A stretch of 27,595 nt of DNA, from assembly GCA_045594565.1 (NCBI GenBank), contig JAZNYT010000039.1:1-27595 (forward strand). The letters are read 5' to 3'. Position numbers and translations under genes: made by a program. This DNA is from RGIG6353 sp045594565. GTDB taxonomy: Bacteria > Bacillota > Clostridia > Oscillospirales > SIG627. Position 1 is the first letter of the stretch, and the number at the start of each line of letters is the position of its first letter. Below the pieces are notes generated by a model. The model was not told the origin of the DNA, searched no databases, and saw only the letters and a program-made list of their open reading frames with translations. Below, piece by piece: positions 5,156-13,140 of this stretch.

Positions 5156-7671
5156 TAAAACATCCCCTGCTCAGTTCTGTTTATGATATCATCCTGCAAA
5201 GATTTAGAGAGCGTTGTAAAGAGCGCGCTATATCCCGCAACTCTGACAACGAGTGTCTGATAATTTTCAGGATGCTTCTGCGCATCACGAAGAGTTTCGC
5301 GGCTAACAACGTTAAACTGAACGTGGCTTCCCTTCTGATCAAAGTATCCTCTGATAAGAGAAATAAAGCTTTCGATACCCGATGTACCCTCGAGTGCAGA
5401 AGGATGGAATTTCATATTGAAAAGAGTACCGTTAGAAGCAACTCCGTGGTCAAGCTTTGCAACTGAGTTTGCAGAAGCTGTAGGACCATGTACGTCTCTT
5501 CCGGCAGAAGGTGAAACACCGTCAGCAACAGGTGTGTATGCGTATCTTCCGTCGGGGGTGGCACCTGTCTGCGCACCAAGGGGAACGTTTGCCGAAACGG
5601 GATAAAGTCCTGCCTGATAAGAGCCTCCGCGAGGATTCTTATATTTTTCAAGCGGTCTTGTGTATGTATACGCTACGTCTCTTGCAAGAGCATCGATTTC
5701 TTCTTCATCGTTACCAAACTTGGATACCTCAAGAATCATTTCGCGAATCTTTGCATGAGCATTGCTATCAGTCTTGCTAATAACCGTCTTAGCAATAGCT
5801 TCAACCTCTTCGGAACTTACTTTAATTCCGCCGGCTTTAAGCTCTGCAACTATCTTAGCAATAATCTTTTCGCTGTCTGCCGATCCTCCGTCTTTACCAA
5901 AGTTATTAGCAAGAGCATCACGAAGCTCGGAAAGAGTAAATTTCTTTTCTTCAAATACAAGCTTGCGAATTGCAAAAAGCGAGTCGGCCATATTTGCAAC
6001 GCCAAAGCCCTGAGGTCCTGTGAAATTATAAACAGCACCACCCTGTTCAGGTGTCTTACCTCTCTTGATACAATCATCAATCATAGAAGCAAGATAAGGA
6101 AGAGGGCATCTTTCAGCATGAGCTACGTCAATAGCATTATCAGCGTTTACCATAAGTCCTATCATATAGTTTGTGTGCTCTTTATAAGCATCATAGAACT
6201 CATCAAAGGTTGTCATATCCGCAACATCTTTAGTTTTGACGCTAATCTGTACGCCGTTATCCATACCACTCGAGAAAACAAGCTCAAGAGGTCTGCACAT
6301 ATTAAAGAACGCTGCATCGTGCCATCCCCAAGTCTTACCCGACTTTTGAGGTTCAACACATCCGATAATGTTATAATCACGTGCATCCTGTATTGTAAGT
6401 CCGCGGCTTACAAGTGCAGGAATGATAACCTCGTCGTTATAATAAGCAGGAAGTCCTACACCTGTTCGTGTAAGCACTGCAGCCTTTACAAGAAATTCGT
6501 GAGGCGTTTTGTTCCAAACTCTCACTGAGAAAGAAGGCTGAGGAAGAAGAACGTGCATTGTAGCTGCAATAGTCATAAATGACAAGTCGTTGGTTGCATC
6601 TTCCCCGTCAATTGTCTGACCACCTGCAATGAGGTTCTGGAACGTACCATAACCGGCAAATCCCTGAGCTGATGCATCATCTCTTACCTTACTTATATCA
6701 TTGAGCTTGAGCCACAAGCAATCAAGAAGTTCTTGTGCAAACGCTTTATCAAATCCGGGCTTCTTCTTATCCATTTCGTAATAAGGATACATATACTGGT
6801 CAAAGCGTCCGGGAGATATTGAGTGACCATTTGATTCTGTCTGAAGAAGCATCTGAACAAACCAGAAAGACTGACAGGCTTCATAGAAGTTTGTGGCACC
6901 GTTAGCAGGAACCTTGGAGCAGTTCTCTGCGATTTTTACAAGCTCTTCTTTACGCTTTGCATCCTTTTCAGACTTGGACATTTCAAGTGCAAGCTCAGCA
7001 TAACGGTTAGCAAATGTTATAGCCGCTTTACAGCTCATTATGGTCGCTTCGAGGAATGCGGACTTTGTAACGTAATCTGCATCACCAACACTAATGGAAT
7101 CCATTTCCTTCTGTGCCTGTGCAATAATTCCGTTGTATCCTATTTCCAAAACTCTGTCATAATGAACGCAAACGTGACCTACGCCATTGTAAAAATAGTT
7201 ACCCGGAGTAAATATATTGTGTTCAATAGCAGTAATTGTTTCCTTTGCCATATAAGAAGTTGCAAGCTCGCTGGTGGTCTTACCTTTCCAGTACTTGAAA
7301 ACTTCACGAAGCGCTCCCTTAGTTTCTTCTGATATGTAGAAAGGGTCTGCACTTCTTTCGGAAATTGTGTCAAACTCTTTTTCAATCCAGTCGAAAGAAA
7401 ATTCAGGGAATATCTGGCTGCTCTTAGGAGCAACGGTAGTGCTTCCGACAATAAGCTCATTGTCTCTGATAGTAACCGGAAGCTTCTCACAAATATTCTT
7501 AAAAGCTTTAGCTCGTCTTAATACGATAGGCTCTCCTTCGGTCTGCTTATAAGACTCGGTAAGAAGCACAGCTCTGTCAGCTTCTATCTGAGGACGGCTC
7601 TTTAAAAAAGCCTCTTTTATCAGATCAATTCTTTTTGTCTTTTCGGGTGTTTCAACTGTATATTTTGCCAT
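5155..7671 (-). CDS. Glycyl radical B12-independent 1,2-propanediol dehydratase (signature microcompartment enzyme)
   Basis: This 838-residue glycyl radical enzyme is expected to convert (S)-1,2-propanediol to propionaldehyde inside the shell. Active-site residues align with glycerol dehydratase of Clostridium butyricum: H166 (GVGHVC), thiyl C438 and base E440 (GCVEPQ), and D452 (GWHDAAF), equivalent to H164, C433, E435 and D447. The radical glycine is G813 in RVAGYSA near the C terminus. Choline lyase lacks the GWHD stretch, so a diol dehydratase is favoured; the aldolase context points to propanediol over glycerol. There is no N-terminal tag. Instead, residues about 593-640 form an extra segment before KIREMILEVSKFGND, containing two encapsulation-peptide-like helices. 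The gene leads the operon behind a strong promoter and overlaps the activase gene by one base. Confidence 0.93.
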   Translation of the reverse strand: MAKYTVETPEKTKRIDLIKEAFLKSRPQIEADRAVLLTESYKQTEGEPIVLRRAKAFKNICEKLPVTIRDNELIVGSTTVAPKSSQIFPEFSFDWIEKEFDTISERSADPFYISEETKGALREVFKYWKGKTTSELATSYMAKETITAIEHNIFTPGNYFYNGVGHVCVHYDRVLEIGYNGIIAQAQKEMDSISVGDADYVTKSAFLEATIMSCKAAITFANRYAELALEMSKSEKDAKRKEELVKIAENCSKVPANGATNFYEACQSFWFVQMLLQTESNGHSISPGRFDQYMYPYYEMDKKKPGFDKAFAQELLDCLWLKLNDISKVRDDASAQGFAGYGTFQNLIAGGQTIDGEDATNDLSFMTIAATMHVLLPQPSFSVRVWNKTPHEFLVKAAVLTRTGVGLPAYYNDEVIIPALVSRGLTIQDARDYNIIGCVEPQKSGKTWGWHDAAFFNMCRPLELVFSSGMDNGVQISVKTKDVADMTTFDEFYDAYKEHTNYMIGLMVNADNAIDVAHAERCPLPYLASMIDDCIKRGKTPEQGGAVYNFTGPQGFGVANMADSLFAIRKLVFEEKKFTLSELRDALANNFGKDGGSADSEKIIAKIVAELKAGGIKVSSEEVEAIAKTVISKTDSNAHAKIREMILEVSKFGNDEEEIDALARDVAYTYTRPLEKYKNPRGGSYQAGLYPVSANVPLGAQTGATPDGRYAYTPVADGVSPSAGRDVHGPTASANSVAKLDHGVASNGTLFNMKFHPSALEGTSGIESFISLIRGYFDQKGSHVQFNVVSRETLRDAQKHPENYQTLVVRVAGYSALFTTLSKSLQDDIINRTEQGMF

Positions 7672-7712
7672 ATTTTCACCGCCTACATCATTTTCATAAT
7701 ATTCTATAGTAA

Positions 7713-7740
7713 ATTATACATATTTTTTTTGATTTGTCAA
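7713..7740 (-). promoter_or_regulatory. Sigma-A promoter of the dehydratase operon
   Basis: On the minus strand a perfect TTGACA (7740-7735) and a perfect TATAAT (7718-7713) are spaced 16 nt apart, about 40 nt upstream of the dehydratase ATG. The start is preceded by a GGCGGTGA ribosome site. Confidence 0.87.
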
Positions 7741-7752
7741 TGATTTTGTTGA

Positions 7753-7810
7753 ATTGTTTTGTGGTTTTTTCAAAAAAATATAATAATCTATGTTGTTTTA
7801 TGTGGTTTTT
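7753..7810 (-). repeat. Tandem direct boxes upstream of the dehydratase promoter
   Basis: Two copies of a motif that reads TTGTTTT then GTGGTTTTT on the plus strand (AAAAACCAC..AAAACAA on the minus strand) lie at 7754-7769 and 7793-7810. The second copy has two extra bases between the halves. They begin 13 nt upstream of the -35 box and are about 40 bp apart, roughly four helical turns. The outer copy is nearly identical to 3543-3562 upstream of the aldolase promoter. This is a candidate regulator-binding site. Poor base complexity limits certainty. Confidence 0.4.
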
Positions 7811-7820
7811 GATGTTGATT

Positions 7821-8543
7821 TCACTTTTTTACAAATTCAAAAGCAGAAACAATATCACCAAACTTGTGCTTGCAACATTTTGCTAAATTGTCCGACCTAT
7901 TACCTATACAAATACTTTCGGAAGCATATTTCATCATAGGAACGTCATTACCCGCATCCCCTATCGCTACAGTCTCAAATTTTGATATTGAAAGGTGCAA
8001 CTGCAAATAAGAAAGTGCCATTCCTTTGTTAGCGTAAGGCTGTACAAGCTCTGCATATTCTTCACCGTTATAATGAATCCTGTAGTACTCGCAGTTTGCA
8101 AAGGTTCGACTTGCAACAGATGCGGTTACTTTAAAAATATCATCCGTTATCTGAAACGTGTGTTCAACTTTTTTGGGAGTTTTTCCGAGTGTAGAAAAAT
8201 TGCAATCTTTATATTGATACACTGTGTCAAGTGAATAAAAGGCGGCACCAATCAAATCAGCATCATCAAAAATTCTTTTAATAGAACCGTTTCCAAAAGG
8301 ACGCTTAAAAATAATTTCATTGTTCTTCATTATAAGAGCGCCGTCGTCAGCTATAAAATATATCCTATCGGATATTTCTTTCAAAAGTGCACTCAACTCG
8401 GAATACGTTCTGCCGGATGCTACTGCAAAATGTATACCGTTATCCAAATATTCTTTTATCTTGTTAATAACTCGATCGGAAACACATTTTTCACCGTACT
8501 GCATAAGCGTTCCATCAAAGTCCGCAACTATAAGCTTTAACAT
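7821..8543 (-). CDS. Cof-type HAD-superfamily phosphatase
   Basis: This 240-residue haloacid-dehalogenase hydrolase belongs to the class IIB (Cof) group, which usually dephosphorylates sugar phosphates or related metabolites in the cytoplasm. Motif I is DFDGT with nucleophile D8 and acid D10, motif II is the ASGRT stretch, and motif IV is GDAGNDVPM near residue 195. A cap domain occupies the middle. It has its own promoter (8574-8602) and SD (TAGGAG). It lies directly upstream of the dehydratase control region on the same strand, with no terminator hairpin between, so some read-through into the microcompartment locus is possible. A role in clearing sugar phosphates from deoxysugar metabolism is tempting but unsupported, since these phosphatases are common and promiscuous. 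Confidence 0.87.
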   Translation of the reverse strand: MLKLIVADFDGTLMQYGEKCVSDRVINKIKEYLDNGIHFAVASGRTYSELSALLKEISDRIYFIADDGALIMKNNEIIFKRPFGNGSIKRIFDDADLIGAAFYSLDTVYQYKDCNFSTLGKTPKKVEHTFQITDDIFKVTASVASRTFANCEYYRIHYNGEEYAELVQPYANKGMALSYLQLHLSISKFETVAIGDAGNDVPMMKYASESICIGNRSDNLAKCCKHKFGDIVSAFEFVKK

Positions 8544-8573
8544 TTTATCTCCTAAACAAACTTATTCAATATA

Positions 8574-8602
8574 ATTATATATTTTTTGTTTTTTATTGTC
8601 AA
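8574..8602 (-). promoter_or_regulatory. Sigma-A promoter for the HAD phosphatase
   Basis: TTGACA (8602-8597) and TATAAT (8579-8574) on the minus strand have a 17-nt spacer and lie about 30 nt upstream of the phosphatase start codon. The promoter follows directly after the terminator of the decarboxylase operon. Confidence 0.87.
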
Positions 8603-8622
8603 CACATAAGTCGAGAAAATGT

Positions 8623-8654
8623 AAAAAAACAAGACGGTTTTTCAACCGTCTTGT
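8623..8654 (-). terminator. Rho-independent terminator of the oxaloacetate decarboxylase operon
   Basis: An 11-bp perfect stem (ACAAGACGGTT with its complement, 8654-8644 and 8639-8629) closes a four-base loop and is followed on the minus strand by seven T (8629-8623). It begins 8 nt after the stop of the carboxyltransferase gene. Confidence 0.93.
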
Positions 8655-8662
8655 AATGTTTT

Positions 8663-10066
8663 TTAGGTTAAATCTTCAACAACAATAGTTCTTACTGTGT
8701 CAGCTGACTCAGCCTCTTTTTTTGCCGCATTTCTTGTTTCAACGAACTTAGTATAAACCTGAGGAAAAAGTGCATAGCTAAGAACATCTTCTTCTGAATT
8801 AACAATGTCCTTTGCCTCTTCGCGGTACTTTTCAAGTTCGGGCTCGATAAGGTCTGCAGGACGGCATGTTATAACCTCTGCATCGCCAATCGCCTTCTTA
8901 CGAACTTCTTCGTTAACAGGTGCAGGAAGCTGACCGTATTCACCACGGAGAAGACCCTTGGACTCCTTGGTTATCATCTTATATCTCTCGCCCTGGAGAA
9001 CGTTAAGTACAGCCTGTGTACCAACTATCTGGCTGGTAGGAGTTACAAGAGGAGGATAACCGAAATCCTTACGAACTCGAGGAATCTCTTCAAGAACCTC
9101 GTAGTACTTGTCGGATGCATTTGCCTGTTTCAACTGTGAAATAAGGTTAGAAAGCATTCCACCGGGAACCTGATAAAGAAGTGTGTTTGTGTCAACGTTA
9201 AGCACCTTGGGGTCAAGACTTCCCTGCTCTTTAAGCTTTGCAGATACACCTCTGAAGTGAACTGCCGCATCACTGAGAAGTTTCAAATCAAGTCCGGTAT
9301 CCCTTTCAGTTCCCTTAAGAGTCGCTACAAGAGACTCGGTTGTAGGCTGAGACGTACCATTACTCAAAGGAGAAAGCGCGCAGTCCACAATATCAACACC
9401 CGCCCAAACTGCCATAAGGTTGGTCATATCACCTGTACCGGAAGTGTTATGAGTGTGGAGATGAATAGGCGCAGAAACCTTTTCTTTTAACTTCTTAACG
9501 AGGCTATATGCATCCATAGGAAGAAGAAGGTTTGCCATGTCCTTGATACAGATGCTGTCAGCGCCCATTTCTTCAAGCTTCATAGCGAGAGTTACAAAGT
9601 ACTCCTCATTGTGAACAGGGCTTGTAGTATAGCTTATTGCTGCTTCACAGTGTCCGCCGTATGCTTTGATAGACTTAATAGCTCTTTCGAGATTACGGGT
9701 ATCGTTAAGTGCGTCAAACACTCTTACGATATCAATTCCGTTTTCAATTGATTTCTGGCAAAATGCGTCAACAACGTCGTCTGCATAATGCTTATATCCG
9801 AGAATGTTCTGTCCTCTGAAAAGCATCTGAAGCTTTGTGTTGGGCATCGCCTTTTTGAGTGCTCTTAAACGCTCCCAAGGATCTTCGTTAAGGAAACGCA
9901 TACAAGAATCGAACGTTGCGCCGCCCCAACACTCAAGTGACCAAAAGCCAACCTTGTCAAGTGCCTCACAAGCAGGAATCATATCTTCAGTTTTCATTCT
10001 TGTGGCAGCTTGAGACTGGTGAGCGTCTCTTAAGATAGTATCAGTAATAAATAACTTTTTTTCCAT
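8663..10066 (-). CDS. oadA: Oxaloacetate decarboxylase carboxyltransferase (alpha) subunit
   Basis: This 467-residue protein is the carboxyltransferase of the sodium-pumping oxaloacetate decarboxylase. It moves the carboxyl group of oxaloacetate to biotin, leaving pyruvate. The family opening ITDTILRDAHQSQAATRM is intact. Metal-site and catalytic residues D14, K175 (CIKDMA) and H204/H206 (IHLHTHNTSG) are visible, and the GQLPAPVN region marks the end of the conserved C-terminal module. It has no biotin domain, unlike the Klebsiella alpha subunit; a separate carrier gene at 11358 supplies it. The last gene of a three-gene minus-strand operon, it is followed by a strong terminator. The equivalent domain of pyruvate carboxylase is the main alternative; the adjacent beta subunit argues for the decarboxylase pump. 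Confidence 0.93.
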   Translation of the reverse strand: MEKKLFITDTILRDAHQSQAATRMKTEDMIPACEALDKVGFWSLECWGGATFDSCMRFLNEDPWERLRALKKAMPNTKLQMLFRGQNILGYKHYADDVVDAFCQKSIENGIDIVRVFDALNDTRNLERAIKSIKAYGGHCEAAISYTTSPVHNEEYFVTLAMKLEEMGADSICIKDMANLLLPMDAYSLVKKLKEKVSAPIHLHTHNTSGTGDMTNLMAVWAGVDIVDCALSPLSNGTSQPTTESLVATLKGTERDTGLDLKLLSDAAVHFRGVSAKLKEQGSLDPKVLNVDTNTLLYQVPGGMLSNLISQLKQANASDKYYEVLEEIPRVRKDFGYPPLVTPTSQIVGTQAVLNVLQGERYKMITKESKGLLRGEYGQLPAPVNEEVRKKAIGDAEVITCRPADLIEPELEKYREEAKDIVNSEEDVLSYALFPQVYTKFVETRNAAKKEAESADTVRTIVVEDLT

Positions 10067-10085
10067 AATATATCGTCCCTTTCAA

Positions 10086-11339
10086 TTAACCGAACAAAGC
10101 GATCATTACGCCTGCCGCAATAGCCGAACCGATTACACCTGCAACGTTAGGTCCCATAGCATGCATGAGAAGGAAGTTGGAGGGGTTTTCCTTTTGTCCA
10201 ACCATTTGTGAAACACGTGCCGCCATAGGAACTGCAGAAACGCCCGCTGACCCGATAAGCGGATTGATTTTCTTCTTGAGGAAGAGATTCATAAATTTAG
10301 CAAGAATTACACCGCCTGCGGTACCAAGACCAAACGCTACAACGCCGAGAACGATGATTTTGATTGTACCAAACGAAAGGAAAGTAGTTGCGGTTGCGGT
10401 TGCACCAACGGTAACACCGAGGAATATTGTCACAATATTCATAAGTTCATTCTGTGCAGTCTTGTTAAGTCTTTCAACAACACCCGTCTCACGGAAAATA
10501 TTACCGAGCATAAGAGAACCAACAAGCGGAGCCGCAGAAGGTACGATCATCGAAACTATAAGAGTAACGATAAAGGGGAAAATTATTTTTTCCTTCTTAG
10601 AAACAGGTCTGAGCTCTGTCATAACTATCTGACGCTCAGCCTTTGTGGTAAGAAGCTTCATTATAGGGGGCTGAATTACAGGAACAAGTGCCATATACGA
10701 GTACGCCGCAACCGCTATAGGACCAAGAAGGTTAGGAGCAAGCTTTGACGTAACAAAGATAGCTGTAGGACCGTCAGCTCCGCCTATAATACCAATGGAT
10801 GCAGCCTCAAATGGCTCAAATCCGAGAAGAGTCGCACCGACATATGTCGCAAAGATACCAAGCTGTGCCGCTGCACCGAGAAGAAGGCTCTTGGGATTTG
10901 CAATCAGCGGACCGAAGTCTGTCATAGCACCGACACCCATGAAAATGAGACAGGGATAAATGCCAAGCTTTACGCCAAGATACAAATAGTCAAGAAGACC
11001 GGCGGTGATTGAAGTGCCCACAAGATCAAGCGATGCAATATCGGTGCTTACACCAGCCGCAACAAGCTCATTGATAAGCTCTTCGGTAATAATTTGTCCA
11101 CCGAAGAGTCCCCACTGAACATGACCGCCCGCAAACAGTATTTCGTGATACATTTCTGCTCCGGGTAAGTTAGTCAAGAACATACCGAAAGCAATAGGTA
11201 AAAGCAACATAGGCTCAAATTTTTTAACAATTGCAAGAAAAGCAAGAAAGAAAGAAATTGCAATCATTGCAAGAGAAAGCCAATTGTCGCTAACTAACAT
11301 AAAACCTGACTGTTTTACAAAGTTAAGAATAGCTTCCAT
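10086..11339 (-). CDS. oadB: Na+-translocating decarboxylase beta subunit
   Basis: This 417-residue integral membrane protein decarboxylates carboxybiotin and couples that to sodium export. It has many hydrophobic segments across its length and the signature IGIIGGADGPTAIFVTSKLA, with D189 matching the essential intramembrane aspartate of the Klebsiella protein. A second conserved stretch, KLGIYPCLIFMGVGAMTDFG, lies just before it. The gene starts 18 nt after the biotin-carrier gene and ends 19 nt before the carboxyltransferase gene, giving the order carrier, beta, alpha. The beta family is shared by oxaloacetate, methylmalonyl-CoA and glutaconyl-CoA decarboxylases; the oxaloacetate-type carboxyltransferase next door decides the assignment. 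Confidence 0.95.
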   Translation of the reverse strand: MEAILNFVKQSGFMLVSDNWLSLAMIAISFFLAFLAIVKKFEPMLLLPIAFGMFLTNLPGAEMYHEILFAGGHVQWGLFGGQIITEELINELVAAGVSTDIASLDLVGTSITAGLLDYLYLGVKLGIYPCLIFMGVGAMTDFGPLIANPKSLLLGAAAQLGIFATYVGATLLGFEPFEAASIGIIGGADGPTAIFVTSKLAPNLLGPIAVAAYSYMALVPVIQPPIMKLLTTKAERQIVMTELRPVSKKEKIIFPFIVTLIVSMIVPSAAPLVGSLMLGNIFRETGVVERLNKTAQNELMNIVTIFLGVTVGATATATTFLSFGTIKIIVLGVVAFGLGTAGGVILAKFMNLFLKKKINPLIGSAGVSAVPMAARVSQMVGQKENPSNFLLMHAMGPNVAGVIGSAIAAGVMIALFG

Positions 11340-11357
11340 AATTAAAAGCCTCCCAGA

Positions 11358-11711
11358 TTATGCTATTGTGCAAAGAAGAACACCTGTCTCAACAGTCTGT
11401 CCCTTAGTAACACTTACAGCAGAAACAACGCCATCACAAGGAGCAAGGATTTCGTTTTCCATCTTCATAGCTTCGAGAATAAAGAGAACGTCACCGCTCT
11501 TTACAGACTGACCGTTAGAAACGTTCACAGCAAGGATGTTACCGGGCATAGGAGAGGTAACCTTTTCTCCGCCTGCAGGAGCTGCCGCAACAGGAGCTGC
11601 TGCGGGTGCTGCAGCAGGAGCTGCAGGAGCGCTTGCAGCATTTGCTGAATCCATTGCTTCAAGTTCAACTTCGTACTGAACACCATTAACAATTACACGA
11701 TACTTTTTCAT
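11358..11711 (-). CDS. Biotin carboxyl carrier protein of the decarboxylase pump
   Basis: This 117-residue protein is a stand-alone biotin carrier that shuttles carboxyl groups between the carboxyltransferase and the membrane beta subunit. A short N-terminal segment (MKKYRVIVNGVQYEVELEAM) is followed by an Ala/Pro linker (about 25-47), typical of these swinging carriers, and then a biotinyl domain. The biotinylated lysine is K83 in the canonical EAMKMENE motif. It is the first gene of the operon. A TATAAT lies just upstream on the minus strand, but I could not find a convincing -35, so the operon promoter is uncertain. The start at 11711 has the SD GAGGTG. Confidence 0.95.
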   Translation of the reverse strand: MKKYRVIVNGVQYEVELEAMDSANAASAPAAPAAAPAAAPVAAAPAGGEKVTSPMPGNILAVNVSNGQSVKSGDVLFILEAMKMENEILAPCDGVVSAVSVTKGQTVETGVLLCTIA

Positions 11712-11759
11712 TTTAACACCTCATTATATATAATTTTATTTTTGACATATAAAAATTTA

Positions 11760-11811
11760 TTGATTTTTTTAACGCATTATGGTAGAATCTTTACATAACT
11801 TTAATACGTTA
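11760..11811 (+). promoter_or_regulatory. Response-regulator promoter with a flanking dyad
   Basis: TTGATT (11760-11765) and TAGAAT (11783-11788) are 17 nt apart, about 43 nt before the regulator start codon. TAACGCATTA (11770-11779) and TAATACGTTA (11802-11811) are inverted copies with one mismatch; the left arm lies in the spacer and the right arm just past the -10. The dyad lies between the divergent decarboxylase and regulator genes and could serve either. An operator is inferred, not shown. Confidence 0.5.
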
Positions 11812-11830
11812 AAAGAAAAGGACAAACATT

Positions 11831-12526
11831 ATGCTGGAAGGAATACACGTTCTCATAATTGACGATGAAATCAAAACTGTAAATTTCATTTCAATGGCAC
11901 TGCGTGCCAAAGGCTACAAAGTAAGCAGCGCACAAACAGGTCAATCGGGAATACTCAGTTTCTGCACATCTAATCCCGATATTATACTCCTAGACCTAAA
12001 TCTCCCTGACACCGACGGTCTGAAAATCATAGAAGAATTCAGAAACGTATCAGATATTCCTATTATGATAATATCTGCAAGAAAACTGGAGGCAGATATT
12101 ATCAGTGCTCTTGACTGCGGAGCAAACGACTATATGACAAAGCCTTTTTCAATGGGAGAGCTTCTCGCGCGAGTAAGAGTGATGGAAAGATATATCAGTC
12201 GTGATAGCGGAATAAAACCGCAGACTACTATGGAATACGGAAGTATTACGATTGACACCGACAGAAGAAGAGTAACCCTCGACGGAAACGATATTCATCT
12301 CACTCCCCTTGAATACAAGCTACTGATACTCCTTGCCTCAAACCCGGGTAAAGTTATCACACACCAACAAATCTCAAAGGACGTGTGGGGATACCGAGAT
12401 AACTCGGATGCAAAAAGCATAAGGGTTTGTATGGCAAGCCTACGAAAGAAAATCAAGGACGTAAAGGAAGTGCCCGAATATATCTTCACCGAGGTAGGAG
12501 TAGGATACCGTTTCAGAGATTTGTAA
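11831..12526 (+). CDS. OmpR/KdpE-type response regulator (orphan)
   Basis: This 231-residue two-component regulator has a receiver domain (about 1-120) with the acidic pair D11-D12, phosphoacceptor D55 (IILLDLNLP), the switch serine in IISARK, and the lysine in DYMTKPF. A winged-helix DNA-binding domain follows (about 130-231), containing HLTPLEYKLLILLASNPG and the terminal VGVGYRF typical of the OmpR family. KdpE is the closest-looking subgroup, but no histidine kinase and no kdp genes are in the window, so I leave the symbol blank. It diverges from the decarboxylase operon and lies upstream of the decarboxylase gamma gene on its own strand, so control of that pump is plausible but unproven. 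Confidence 0.92.
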   Translation: MLEGIHVLIIDDEIKTVNFISMALRAKGYKVSSAQTGQSGILSFCTSNPDIILLDLNLPDTDGLKIIEEFRNVSDIPIMIISARKLEADIISALDCGANDYMTKPFSMGELLARVRVMERYISRDSGIKPQTTMEYGSITIDTDRRRVTLDGNDIHLTPLEYKLLILLASNPGKVITHQQISKDVWGYRDNSDAKSIRVCMASLRKKIKDVKEVPEYIFTEVGVGYRFRDL

Positions 12527-12847
12527 AGAACACTTCTCTGCAAAATGCCCAAAATACGACATTGTAATATATCTTATTACAAGTATACACTTAATTGTAT
12601 TAAAATGGGATTTGTAAAAGTATTTTAGTGTTAAAAAAGTGCTATGATTGTTGCCGTATTGTTAATATTATTATTATGCCGAGGCTTTATAAAGTCGATT
12701 GTAAATTGAATTTAATACAACAATGGGGTGTTTTGTGGTTATCTTTATACTTTATTAACGCTTTCATTTGAAGTAAGTACACCTTTTTTACACGATTTGT
12801 ATTATAATTACCCTGTTGTATTTATATGTTTTATTTTGGAGGTTACT
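12527..12847 (+). other. AT-rich intergenic region before the decarboxylase gamma gene
   Basis: About 320 nt without a credible gene. It contains an AT-rich 8-bp inverted repeat (TTGTAATA and its complement, 12562-12569 and 12575-12582), a possible extended -10 (TGCTATGAT at 12640-12648) and a TATAAT at 12805-12810 that lacks a good -35 at the normal distance. The TATAAT is the best candidate start signal for the gamma gene. No GC-rich terminator follows the response regulator. Confidence 0.4.
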
Positions 12848-13126
12848 ATGTATTCTACACCTTTTGTAGTGCTTCTTGGTATGGGCACAGTTTTTGTTGG
12901 TCTAATACTCATTATTTTCCTTTGCAAAATTATGAGTTTCTTTGTTAACATTACAGACAAGACAGATAACGCAGTTAAATCCACACCCGCTTCAGCACCA
13001 ACTCCTGCACCTAACAACACGATAGAAAATAAAGGCTCTCTCTTAGCTGCTGTTTCCGCAGTTGTAGCAGAGGAACTTGGAACCGATATTTCCAATATAA
13101 GAATTCATTCAATTAAAAGAGTATAA
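12848..13126 (+). CDS. oadG: Decarboxylase pump gamma subunit (OadG family)
   Basis: This small membrane protein of 92 residues anchors and assembles the sodium-pumping decarboxylase. It has the gamma-subunit layout: one N-terminal transmembrane helix (VVLLGMGTVFVGLILIIFLC), a Pro/Ala/Thr-rich linker (SAPTPAPNN) and a short C-terminal domain ending RIHSIKRV. I chose the ATG at 12848 because GGAGG sits five bases before it and the helix then starts at once. A longer reading from 12728 would add an unrelated hydrophobic stretch. It lies about 1.1 kb from the carrier/beta/alpha operon and on the other strand, an unusual split for subunits of one complex. A bidirectional terminator follows. Confidence 0.85.
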   Translation: MYSTPFVVLLGMGTVFVGLILIIFLCKIMSFFVNITDKTDNAVKSTPASAPTPAPNNTIENKGSLLAAVSAVVAEELGTDISNIRIHSIKRV

Positions 13127-13140
13127 CACAAACGATACAA

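Noticed and set aside
5755..6528. Long open frame on the plus strand opposite the dehydratase
   Set aside because: It lies wholly antisense to a strongly conserved gene, has no family features and is rich in Ser, Cys, Arg and Asn as expected for a shadow frame.
5155..7671. Choline trimethylamine-lyase (CutC) or pyruvate formate-lyase as the identity of the glycyl radical enzyme
   Set aside because: Both share the fold, but the GCVEPQ...GWHDAAF region with D452 and H166 matches diol/glycerol dehydratases, and a lactaldehyde-producing aldolase lies in the same locus.
8663..11711. Methylmalonyl-CoA decarboxylase rather than oxaloacetate decarboxylase
   Set aside because: The carboxyltransferase has the LRDAHQSQAATRM signature of the oxaloacetate/pyruvate carboxylase type, not the acyl-CoA carboxyltransferase fold of MmdA.
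12562..12582. Rex-type operator (TTGT...ACAA palindrome) upstream of the gamma gene
   Set aside because: The half-sites are spaced for a 21-bp element, not the 18-bp Rex site, and the sequence is simply AT-rich.
12728..13126. Longer gamma-subunit reading starting at 12728
   Set aside because: The extra 40 residues are hydrophobic and unlike the family. The ATG at 12848 has GGAGG at the right distance and the expected start before the single helix.
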